Made by a program: the position numbers and the translations under genes. From Alphaproteobacteria bacterium UBA2966 (GTDB taxonomy: Bacteria; Pseudomonadota; Alphaproteobacteria; UBA2966), in contig DEBC01000062.1 of assembly GCA_002348365.1 (NCBI GenBank), forward strand, positions 1-6,457: a DNA stretch of 6,457 bases. The letters run 5' to 3'. The notes below the pieces were generated by a model. It was given only the letters and a program-made list of their open reading frames with translations. It was not told the origin of the DNA and ran no database searches. How positions within the stretch are numbered: the first letter of the stretch is position 1; every line of letters starts with the position of its first letter. Of the stretch, positions 1 through 5,306 are shown piece by piece.

Positions 1-23
1 TTGGCACTGAAGGACAATGCTAT

Positions 24-455
24 TTGACCACCGCGGCAAGCGGTGGCGCCAGCAACACCATACTTAGATTTGTTATCAACATACTGTTTGCCACCTGCCT
101 GCTCAGCGGTCAGGCAATGGCACAGGCCGGTAAGAACCGGCTGCTGCTGATCAATCTGGACCCGCTTGCCATCCCGATCGTGGTGGAAGGAAAGATCAGG
201 GGGAAGATTACAATTTCCCTGAAGCTTTACTTGCAGGATCCCGAAGTCGAAAGCAGCGTAAGAAAGCTCCTTCCGAAACTGAAGGATACCTTTTTGAACT
301 ATATGTAGCGGTATGGTGCCTCGTCGTCGGCGCGCGGCGTCCTGAAACTCAACAACATCATGGGACAGTTTCAGGGAATGGCGGACAAACAGTTCGGCAA
401 GGAAAAAGTCACAGTCCTCGTGCACTCGGTTGAGCACTCTCGGAAGACGCGCTGA
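24..455 (+). pseudogene. FliL-like secreted protein, interrupted by an in-frame TAG
   Basis: Reading from TTG at 24, a hydrophobic signal peptide (core FVINILFATCLL, probable cleavage after QAMA) is followed by a mature domain containing INLDPLAIPIV, an ISLKLYL strand and RKLLPKLKDTFL. The pattern of a 'LDPL..P' strand, then a long strand, then an amphipathic helix, recalls FliL-like periplasmic domains. The frame hits TAG at 306-308 but stays open for 48 more codons to TGA at 453-455. That extension contains a helix and a GKEKVTVLVHSV strand of the type expected at the C-terminus of such a domain. The gene is therefore either a nonsense-interrupted pseudogene or a read-through gene. The frame is open to the left edge and no clear Shine-Dalgarno precedes TTG 24, so the real start is uncertain and may lie outside the window. 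Its 3' end would overlap the convergent amidotransferase gene by 47 bp. The family assignment is tentative; the in-frame stop is directly seen. Confidence 0.5.
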
Positions 456-1158
456 TCGCTGATCCGGTGCCTACGGCAGCGTTACCCAACCACATTGCGA
501 GGAAGTCCCGGGTCCAACGTACGATCTTGGCCTCATGGCGACGACGTCCACGGAAATGTTCTTCCGGCGGCTGCGCGCCGAGGCGTTTTTTCCATGTATC
601 ACCAGTCGTCCAACGCCGCATGATTTTCTGCGTCACCTCCGGGTGAAACTGTAAGGCGTAGGCGTTGCCGAACCGGTAGGCCTGGTTCTCGAAGCGTTTG
701 CTCCCGGCGAGCCGCACCGCACCATTTGGCACCTCCATGCCTTCGCGATGCCACTGATACATATGGGTGATGTTCTTGAACAGAGGTGCGCCGGCTTCGG
801 TGGGATGAACCGCGTAGTAACCAACCTCAGTCAGGTTCTCGGGATGTGTTGACACGCGGGCACCCAGCGCACGCGTCAAGAGTTGACCGCCCAGACATAT
901 GCCGAGAAATGGCTTGTCCGACTCCAACACCGTCGATATCCAGTCGATCTCCGCACGGATGAAATCCGTTTCGTCGTTGGCGCTCATCGGACCACCGAAG
1001 ATTACAGCACCTACGTGTTCATCCATGGTCTCCGGAAGACGATCACCACCGCTGGGACGGCGAATATCAAGGCCATAGCCCATGGCGCGAAGTTCGCGCG
1101 CGACGCGGCCGGGGTCGGAATGTTCCTGGTGAACTACAAGCAAAACGCGTTTAGTCAT
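409..1158 (-). CDS. class I glutamine amidotransferase (GATase1) domain protein
   Basis: This 249-aa protein is a stand-alone GATase1 domain, which hydrolyses glutamine to release ammonia or acts on a related gamma-glutamyl compound. The nucleophile elbow GICLGG carries Cys88, and LQFHPEV carries His172 and Glu174, completing the Cys-His-Glu triad. The oxyanion-strand motif FGGPMSAND lies near residues 54-62. A tail of about 70 residues follows the triad, basic around HFRGRRRHE. ATG at 1158 was chosen over an upstream in-frame TTG at 1197 because the protein then begins with the first beta strand (TKRVLLVVH), as in relatives. No strong Shine-Dalgarno is visible. It lies 48 bp downstream of the SDR gene on the same strand, suggesting co-transcription. 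No synthetase domain is attached, so the ammonia acceptor is unknown. The last 20 or so residues are Ser/Ala-rich and overlap the facing gene's tail, so they may be a late extension. Solid at family level; the substrate cannot be told. Confidence 0.88.
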   Translation of the reverse strand: MTKRVLLVVHQEHSDPGRVARELRAMGYGLDIRRPSGGDRLPETMDEHVGAVIFGGPMSANDETDFIRAEIDWISTVLESDKPFLGICLGGQLLTRALGARVSTHPENLTEVGYYAVHPTEAGAPLFKNITHMYQWHREGMEVPNGAVRLAGSKRFENQAYRFGNAYALQFHPEVTQKIMRRWTTGDTWKKRLGAQPPEEHFRGRRRHEAKIVRWTRDFLAMWLGNAAVGTGSAISASSESAQPSARGL

Positions 1159-1206
1159 CGCGCCGCGACCATATAGGTCGATGCGGTCGCTCCGCAACCG
1201 CCTGCA

Positions 1207-1977
1207 TTATTGAGCCGTGACACCACCATCGACGACGAATTCTGCGCCGGTAACGAACTTGGATTCATCGGACGCCAAATACACGATCATGTGGGCGACG
1301 TCATCAGGTTCGCCGATGACACCCAACGGGATCTGACGTGCCAACTTTTGCCGCGTGCGCTCGGGATCGTCCGAGGCATCGATCATCGACTGAACCATGG
1401 CCGTCTCGATGAAGGTCGGATGAACGGAGTTACATCGAATGGCGTACCCGGCACGCGCGCAGTACAGGGCCACGGATTTGGTCAACAACCGAACTCCGCC
1501 CTTGGACGAATTGTAAGCCGCGAGGTTGTGGCCCCCGACTAGGCCGGAAACTGAAGACAGGTTGATGATCGAACCGCCGCCCGCGCGTTTCATGACGTCG
1601 ACACCGTTCTGGCAACCCAGAAAAACACCATCGAGATTTACGGCGTGCACATGCCGCCAGTCCTCCAGGGATAACGACTCAATGTCACCCAGGAGGACCA
1701 CACCGGCGTTGTTGACGAGAATGTCGAGTTGGCCGAAGGCCTTGAGCACTGCATCCATCACTCTGGACCACGCCACCGGCTGCGTGACATCAAGTGTTTC
1801 GAAACACGCTTCTGCGCCGAGTTCCGCCGCGGCAGCCCGGCCCGGCTCTTCGAGCACATCCGTCAGGACGACCCGAGCGCCCTGCTCCACCATGCGTCGG
1901 GCGGTGGCCCGACCGAGGCCCGCCGCCGCGCCCGTGATCAGAGCTACTTTTCCATCCAGTCTGCCTGTTTCGGTCAT
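1207..1977 (-). CDS. short-chain dehydrogenase/reductase, 3(17)beta-hydroxysteroid dehydrogenase-like
   Basis: This is a classical 256-aa SDR that oxidises or reduces a secondary alcohol/ketone using a nicotinamide cofactor, probably in the cytoplasm. The cofactor motif TGAAAGLG is at residues 15-22, NNAG at 89-92, the active-site Asn at 114, Ser at 142, and YNSSK gives Tyr155 and Lys159. Asp40 at the end of the second strand (VVLTD) favours NAD over NADP. The stretch after the active site (GYAIRCNSVHP, then I.T.M.Q) matches what I recall of the Comamonas 3beta/17beta-hydroxysteroid dehydrogenase and cyclopentanol dehydrogenase group, so a cyclic or steroid alcohol is a reasonable but unproven substrate. 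ATG at 1977 is the first start that leaves the Rossmann strand intact; the Shine-Dalgarno is weak. It ends in TAA and is followed by the amidotransferase gene. Upstream is the TTGCG half-site cluster. SDR identity is very secure; the subfamily is moderate. Confidence 0.93.
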   Translation of the reverse strand: MTETGRLDGKVALITGAAAGLGRATARRMVEQGARVVLTDVLEEPGRAAAAELGAEACFETLDVTQPVAWSRVMDAVLKAFGQLDILVNNAGVVLLGDIESLSLEDWRHVHAVNLDGVFLGCQNGVDVMKRAGGGSIINLSSVSGLVGGHNLAAYNSSKGGVRLLTKSVALYCARAGYAIRCNSVHPTFIETAMVQSMIDASDDPERTRQKLARQIPLGVIGEPDDVAHMIVYLASDESKFVTGAEFVVDGGVTAQ

Positions 1978-1991
1978 AAGGTGTAATCCGG

Positions 1992-2040
1992 TTGCGACTT
2001 GCGATCTGTCCCCAATTTGCGGCTGTCAGCAACCGCAAAT
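1992..2040. promoter_or_regulatory. cluster of TTGCG half-sites with an 8-bp inverted repeat (candidate operator)
   Basis: Between the divergent SDR and sugar dehydrogenase genes, TTGCGA occurs at 1992-1997 and again at 1999-2004. ATTTGCGG at 2015-2022 is repeated inverted as CCGCAAAT at 2033-2040, with a 10-nt gap. The spacing of the inverted pair (half-site centres 18 bp apart) is near two helical turns, which would suit a dimeric regulator. The cluster lies 15-63 bp before the SDR start and would overlap its promoter. No regulator for it is visible in the window, and no convincing -35/-10 pair could be placed. The repeat is seen directly; the operator role is inferred. Confidence 0.4.
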
Positions 2041-2161
2041 CAAGCTTGATCAATGGCGCATCACCGGATCGTTGATCGACTCGGCACGCCGCCCACGTGA
2101 CAATGGAACGATGCGACGGGTCACGAGCTTCGAGGTACACGGCGCCAGTTTCGGCGTAAAC

Positions 2162-2168
2162 AGAGGAG
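2162..2168 (+). promoter_or_regulatory. Shine-Dalgarno site fixing the sugar dehydrogenase start
   Basis: AGAGGAG lies 8 bases before ATG 2177. It fixes the start there although the frame is open much further upstream (to about 1526), where it runs antisense through the SDR gene and the upstream codons encode no recognisable protein. Confidence 0.8.
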
Positions 2169-2176
2169 TGCGATTT

Positions 2177-3427
2177 ATGAGAATGATGGGCGTGGCCCTC
2201 GCGGTTCCGGTGCTGGTTTTCGCCACGACCATCACGCACGCATTATCCGAAACGCGGGGAGGTCCGGGCATAGATGTTCCGGGACTACGTTTTCATGTAA
2301 AGGTCGAAGACCTGCCGGAGCCTTATGCCACGCCGAGCGTCGCCAACAGTGCCCGGAGGACAGTCAAACCCAGCGCTGCACCGTTGCAGGTCCCGGAGGG
2401 CTTTCGCGTCAACTTGTTCGCCGGGGAGCTCAACCACGCCCGATGGATGACTGTTGCCGACAACGGCGACGTACTCCTGGCCGAACCGGGTCCCGGCAAG
2501 ATCACGATACTGCGGGATACCGACGGCGATGGGGATGCCGACATCAATCAGGTTTTCCTGCGCGGACTCAACCGGCCTCACGGTCTCGCTATTCACGATG
2601 GTCATCTCTACATCGGCGGACCGCGACGGATCATTCGAGTCGCGTATCGTGTTGGTGATCTGGAGCCGTCCGGTAAGAAAGAGGTGGTCGGCGGACGCAG
2701 CTCACTCGGCCAAGGTGGCGGGCACTGGACCCGAAACATCGTCTTTGCACCTGACCGCCGGACGTTCTATGTCGCTGTCGGGAGTGAGGGCAACACCAAT
2801 CCCGAAGGCCCGCCCCGGGCAACAGTGCAGCGTTTCAATGCGGACGGCAGTGGTCAAACCACTTTCGCGGCCGGTCTGAGAAACCCCGTAGGGATTGAGT
2901 TCCATCCGCAAACGGGGGAGCTCTAGGTTGTGGTTAACGAACGGGATGGTCTGGGCGACGGTCTGGTGCCCGACTATCTGACCCGTGTTCGGATGGGTGA
3001 ATTCTTCGGCTGGCCATACGCATATATCGGTCCCAACCCTGACCCGGATTATGGCGAGGAGAAGCCGGAACTGGTTGCACAAACTGTCGCACCCGACGTG
3101 CTGTTCCAATCCCACTCGGCGCCCCTGGGGCTCGCGTTCTACGACGGTGAGATGTTTCCTTCAGAGTTCCGGGGTGACGCCTTCGTTGCTTTGCACGGCT
3201 CCTGGAACGCCAGTCAGCCGACTGGCTACAAGATTGTGCGGATACCGTTCGAAAATGGCCGTCCCATGAGCTGGTACGAAAACTTCGCGGTGGGGTTCTG
3301 GGCCAAGGGTAGCCGGTCCGCTCGGGTATGGGGCCGTCCGGCAGGACTTGCCATCGCCGCCGACGGCAGCCTGCTCATCGCCGACGATGTCGACCAGTCG
3401 ATCTGGCGCGTGAGCTATGGTGAATAG
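2177..3427 (+). pseudogene. PQQ-type sugar (sorbosone) dehydrogenase, secreted, with in-frame TAG at codon 250
   Basis: Read through the TAG at 2924-2926, this encodes 416 residues in one frame. It has a Sec signal peptide (core VALAVPVLVFATTI, about residues 5-23) followed by a beta-propeller of the glucose/sorbosone dehydrogenase family, which oxidises aldoses or similar sugars in the periplasm using PQQ. Family marks are NRPHGL with His135, GGHWTRNI with His183, VGSEGN at 201-206, GLRNPVG with Arg235, and after the TAG VNERDGLGD, FGWPY, HSAPLGL, ALHGSWN and the last blade LLIADD...IWRVSY. A DTDGDGDAD calcium-loop-like motif is at 114-122. Both halves are family-like and no other lesion is seen. 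The TAG falls in 'EL-x-VVNERDG', where I recall family members usually carry Trp, so one G-to-A change (TGG to TAG) explains it. Termination would leave 249 residues, about half a propeller. No PQQ-synthesis or cytochrome gene adjoins it. Confidence 0.85.
2924..2926 (+). other. in-frame amber codon splitting the sugar dehydrogenase
   Basis: The TAG lies between codons for Glu-Leu and Val-Val-Val-Asn-Glu-Arg. The purine run GGGGGAG at 2914-2920 stands 9 bases before an in-frame GTG at 2930, so re-initiation of the second half (166 residues including the GTG-encoded first residue) is conceivable. That product would lack a signal peptide and could not be exported on its own, which makes a functional split protein unlikely. 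Confidence 0.85.
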
Positions 3428-3532
3428 GCACTTGCCAAGCGCCAATGCTTATCCTCGGACTGGCAGCCGGGCACGCGAAAAGTCACGAAGAGCGGACCCT
3501 CAACGCGCAACCGATCCGTACCAACCGTTTTG

Positions 3533-3856
3533 CTAGTGCCAGAGACCGGTCATGCGCCAGCGTGGCGGGTGACGAGCGGTCAAATTCTGGAGCGGCACAC
3601 CGGCATCGGTATGGGGATATCGCCGTTCCGGGACCTGTCGCGCGAGTTCATGCAGGCGTCTGACACTCTCTTCCGTGTCTGGATAGGTCCGGAGAATTGA
3701 GGGATCCGGTATTCGCCGACCGGGCAGGAAAATCCTTTCCCACAGGCCGCCCTGAACACCCGCGATTCGCTCCAAAGCCCCGGCCAGACCAAGTGGATCA
3801 CCCGTCAATGCCGCCGCAGCATATCGGAGTCGAGCTGATAGGAGTTCATGACACAC
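3533..3856 (-). pseudogene. C-terminal remnant of an M48-family metallopeptidase
   Basis: This minus-strand frame opens at a GTG and encodes 107 residues. The segment AAALTGDPLGLAGALERI, then LPGRRIPDPSILRTYP, PDTEESVRRLHEL and the closing PPRWRMTGLW resembles the C-terminal part of M48 (Ste24/HtpX-like) membrane zinc proteases as I recall them in Alphaproteobacteria. In those proteins LTGDP follows the third zinc ligand, and a 'PSLLRTHPPTEER' stretch follows. The expected upstream parts (the zinc ligand Glu in E..AD, the HExxH site and the membrane helices) are absent: the frame closes at 3884-3886, and the DNA where HExxH should lie holds the small membrane genes. A second frame carries YQLDSD just upstream of AAALTGDP, which may be the lost zinc-ligand segment displaced by a frameshift. 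It faces the sugar dehydrogenase, 105 bp apart. Most likely a decayed gene; assignment rests on memory of family motifs. Confidence 0.5.
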
Positions 3857-3943
3857 TTCAGATCGTGTCGAGGCTGCGATGGATCAATGGCAAAGTCGCC
3901 CTGTCCACGACCGATTTTGGACCCCGGCCACAAAAGTAATATT

Positions 3944-3970
3944 CACCGCGGCGACAGTATCGCCCCGGTG
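3944..3970. repeat. near-perfect hairpin/palindrome in the gap before the small membrane genes
   Basis: CACCG-C-GGCGA, loop CAGTA, then TCGCC-C-CGGTG: two 11-nt arms pair fully except one central C-C mismatch. There is no T run directly after it on either strand, although the minus strand reads TTTT about 10 bases beyond, so it is a poor terminator. It may be an operator, or the old 5' boundary of the M48 remnant. The rest of 3857-4080 shows no gene I can support. Confidence 0.4.
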
Positions 3971-4063
3971 GTTCGATGTTATTTCGACAGCGCTCACGAA
4001 TTGCACCCAGAATTCTCCAAATGCCCAGAACAAACCAAATCTAGTGTTCAGGATTTTGGCTAT

Positions 4064-4103
4064 TATAATATTTGGTGTATTGATTGTTCGATTTCGCTAT
4101 AAT
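4064..4103 (+). promoter_or_regulatory. candidate sigma-70 promoter region (two TATAAT boxes)
   Basis: Perfect TATAAT hexamers occur at 4064-4069 and 4098-4103 in an AT-rich stretch inside otherwise GC-rich DNA. The second lies 28 bases before the start at 4132, leaving a leader of about 20 bases with a strong Shine-Dalgarno. No good TTGACA-like -35 sits 16-18 bases upstream of either: TTGGTG at 4072-4077 is 20 bases from the second box. This is a plausible promoter for the two small membrane genes with a weak -35, perhaps activator dependent. Confidence 0.45.
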
Positions 4104-4118
4104 GCGCATCCCATGGCT

Positions 4119-4124
4119 AGGAGG
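4119..4124 (+). promoter_or_regulatory. perfect AGGAGG Shine-Dalgarno for the first small membrane protein
   Basis: AGGAGG lies 7 bases before ATG 4132. It decides that start over the in-frame ATGs at 4084 and 4102, which would add up to 16 residues (starting MFDFAIM) and would place the first codon upstream of the TATAAT at 4098. Confidence 0.8.
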
Positions 4125-4131
4125 GTTGGGA

Positions 4132-4410
4132 ATGCTGACCGATGTCAAGAGATGGCTCGTTCACGTTCTTGAATTGCTTCTGTGGATCGTCGCAGTACTG
4201 ACGCTCCTACAGGTGCTCTTCGGGTCTGGGGTGCCTGAGTTCTTCGGGATCGACGTCATCGGCAATATTGGCGACCTGGTTCAGAAGTTCGGCAATGCCG
4301 GACTTGTCGGCGTGGTTGCGGCCGTGATTGTCAGTTATCTCATCCTGCGCGAGCGTAATGGCAGCTCGTCGCAGGGTCAGTCAGGTGGCCCGCCGTCTGG
4401 CAGTTACTGA
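4132..4410 (+). CDS. small two-helix membrane protein A (unrecognised family)
   Basis: This 92-aa protein has a short amphipathic start (MLTDVKRWL), a first membrane helix at about residues 10-31 (WIVAVLTLLQVLF), and a linker containing FFGIDVIGN. An amphipathic stretch GDLVQKFG and a second helix at about 56-73 (GLVGVVAAVIVSYLIL) follow. The tail RERNGSSSQGQSGGPPSGSY is polar and disordered. By the positive-inside rule, Lys/Arg at both ends suggest that both termini are cytoplasmic. Glu14 and Gln27 lie in or beside the first helix and are shared with the next gene product. It is followed 87 bp later by a clear paralogue. I do not recognise the family. A holin, a small channel or a subunit partner are all possible by architecture, and none can be shown. 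The gene itself is well supported by its Shine-Dalgarno, a conserved paralogue and the unit boundaries. Confidence 0.8.
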   Translation: MLTDVKRWLVHVLELLLWIVAVLTLLQVLFGSGVPEFFGIDVIGNIGDLVQKFGNAGLVGVVAAVIVSYLILRERNGSSSQGQSGGPPSGSY

Positions 4411-4497
4411 GACCCAATACCGAGAGCGTGCTGACCAAGTGTAGTGCGTGGTCCTTTGTCCTATGTGGGCGTCTGAGCGAACTGAAGGGGATATTCC

Positions 4498-4719
4498 ATG
4501 ATCGATACCGTCAATAGATGGCTTAAAGCGGTAACAGAACTGGCCCTGGTGGTTGTTGCGCTGGGAGTGATACTCCAGATTCTGTTCCCGGGAGCCCTTG
4601 TTTTCATCAACGCGGATGTGGCCGGCAATCTGATCTCGCTGGTCGATAAATTCTCTGGCGCCGGCCTGATCGGTGTCATCGCAGCCGCGATTATCTTCTA
4701 CCTATTGCAGCGGAGGTAG
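4498..4719 (+). CDS. small two-helix membrane protein B, paralogue of A
   Basis: This 73-aa protein aligns with protein A along its full length with a single one-residue gap; by hand about 34 positions are identical. Shared marks are V.RWL at 5-9, Glu14, LQ.LF at 26-30, DV.GN at 40-44, LV.KF at 48-52, AGL.GV.AA at 55-63 and YL near the end. Helices lie at about residues 12-31 and 54-70. It lacks the 17-residue polar tail of A and ends in QRR-stop (TAG). GAAGGGGA at 4484-4491 lies 6 bases before ATG 4498. The 87-bp gap from A has no terminator I can see, and a strong terminator follows 67 bp after the stop, so A and B are probably co-transcribed. This looks like a tandem duplication that diverged, perhaps giving a hetero-oligomer. 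The function is not recognised. Confidence 0.8.
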   Translation: MIDTVNRWLKAVTELALVVVALGVILQILFPGALVFINADVAGNLISLVDKFSGAGLIGVIAAAIIFYLLQRR

Positions 4720-4786
4720 GACACCCTCCCCTGTTGGTCACAGTTATCCTCGCGCGCTGAGCAGCGTGGCAAGGACACATAAGGCG

Positions 4787-4817
4787 ACGGCCCCCACGGC
4801 AACGTGGGGGCCGTTTT
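4787..4817 (+). terminator. strong rho-independent terminator
   Basis: ACGGCCCCCACG at 4787-4798 pairs perfectly (12 bp) with CGTGGGGGCCGT at 4803-4814 around a GCAA (GNRA-type) tetraloop, followed by TTTT at 4814-4817. It closes the small membrane protein unit. On the minus strand no T run follows the stem, so it would not be a good terminator for the MarR operon. Confidence 0.9.
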
Positions 4818-4823
4818 AATTCA

Positions 4824-4857
4824 GCCGTCAAAGGAACTGCCTGTTCAGGCTGACGGC
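4824..4857. repeat. nested inverted repeats over the end of the MarR gene
   Basis: An outer pair GCCGTCA (4824-4830) / TGACGGC (4851-4857) encloses an inner GCCTG-TT-CAGGC (4839-4850), which contains the TGA stop of the MarR gene. On the minus strand it could act as a weak 3' stabilising structure for the nitroreductase-marR transcript, but no T tract follows. Confidence 0.35.
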
Positions 4858-5306
4858 GGATCCCTTTCGGCGTCCAGATATGCTCTCAATCGCTGTAGGA
4901 ATGGCAAAGCCGCAGCGAATTCCTGTTCCGACAGTTCGTCCTCCAGTTGCTGCATGACGGGTGCCAGGGCAGCGATGGCCCCGTTCCGGAGATGATATCC
5001 GGCCGCTGTCAGGCGAACCCGTTTGCTCCGGCCGTCGTTCGGGTGAGGAGCAACCTCGACCAGCCCGCGTGCTTCGAGGCGCTGTACAGTATTGGTCATC
5101 GCACCCTTGGTGACCTGAAAGGCGCGGGCAAGTTCAGCGGGTGTCTGCTCGCCCCCGAGCCGAGCGAAGTGATTCAGGACCGAGAAATGTGAAATCCGCA
5201 GGCCGTCAGGCAAAACCTGCTCCAAGCGCGTTCGGGCCAGTTGCTCGATAATCCTGATTTCGTTGAGTACGGTGAACACGACCGGGTCTGGATTCGTCTC
5301 CGGCAT
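4845..5306 (-). CDS. MarR-family transcriptional regulator
   Basis: This 153-aa winged-helix DNA-binding protein, expected to act as a dimer, has an N-terminal dimerisation helix at about residues 10-31. The helix-turn-helix includes TPAELARAFQVTKGAMTNTV (about 55-74, recognition helix from 65), the beta wing is HPNDGRSKRVRLT (88-100), and a C-terminal dimerisation helix pair ends near residue 145. Length is typical for the family. ATG 5306 was chosen over ATG 5339 because it forms a TGATG overlap with the stop of the preceding nitroreductase-like gene, indicating translational coupling, with GGAAG just upstream. By context it likely controls its own operon in response to the compound handled by the enzyme, but no operator is visible because the promoter lies beyond the right edge. 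The family call is secure; ligand and targets are unknown. Confidence 0.92.
   Translation of the reverse strand: MPETNPDPVVFTVLNEIRIIEQLARTRLEQVLPDGLRISHFSVLNHFARLGGEQTPAELARAFQVTKGAMTNTVQRLEARGLVEVAPHPNDGRSKRVRLTAAGYHLRNGAIAALAPVMQQLEDELSEQEFAAALPFLQRLRAYLDAERDPPSA

Noticed and set aside
1159..1197. Longer amidotransferase start at TTG 1197
   Set aside because: It adds 13 residues before the first beta strand with no ribosome site. ATG 1158 fits the family.
2094..2099. CACGTG and the nearby TTGATCAA palindrome (2046-2053) as operator sites
   Set aside because: Short palindromes like these arise by chance, and neither has supporting spacing or a partner copy.
1526..2176. Long upstream extension of the sugar dehydrogenase frame
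   Set aside because: It runs antisense through the SDR gene and encodes no recognisable domain. The signal peptide and AGAGGAG site place the start at 2177.
3425..3427. Reading the sugar dehydrogenase through its final TAG, as the frame is open for about 90 codons more
   Set aside because: IWRVSY...stop is the usual end of this family, and the downstream translation shows no domain character.
3445..3663. 72-codon plus-strand ORF after the sugar dehydrogenase
   Set aside because: It has no ribosome site, no recognisable motif, and lies antisense to the M48-like tail.
3879..4172. 97-codon plus-strand ORF with a hydrophobic stretch (LAIIIFGVLIV)
   Set aside because: It overlaps the promoter, ribosome site and start of small protein A in another frame. 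It has no ribosome site, and its hydrophobic segment comes from the AT-rich promoter DNA.
306..4719. Genome-wide reassignment of TAG to an amino acid
   Set aside because: TAG is the natural terminator of small protein B, the sugar dehydrogenase and the M48 tail, so wholesale recoding does not fit.
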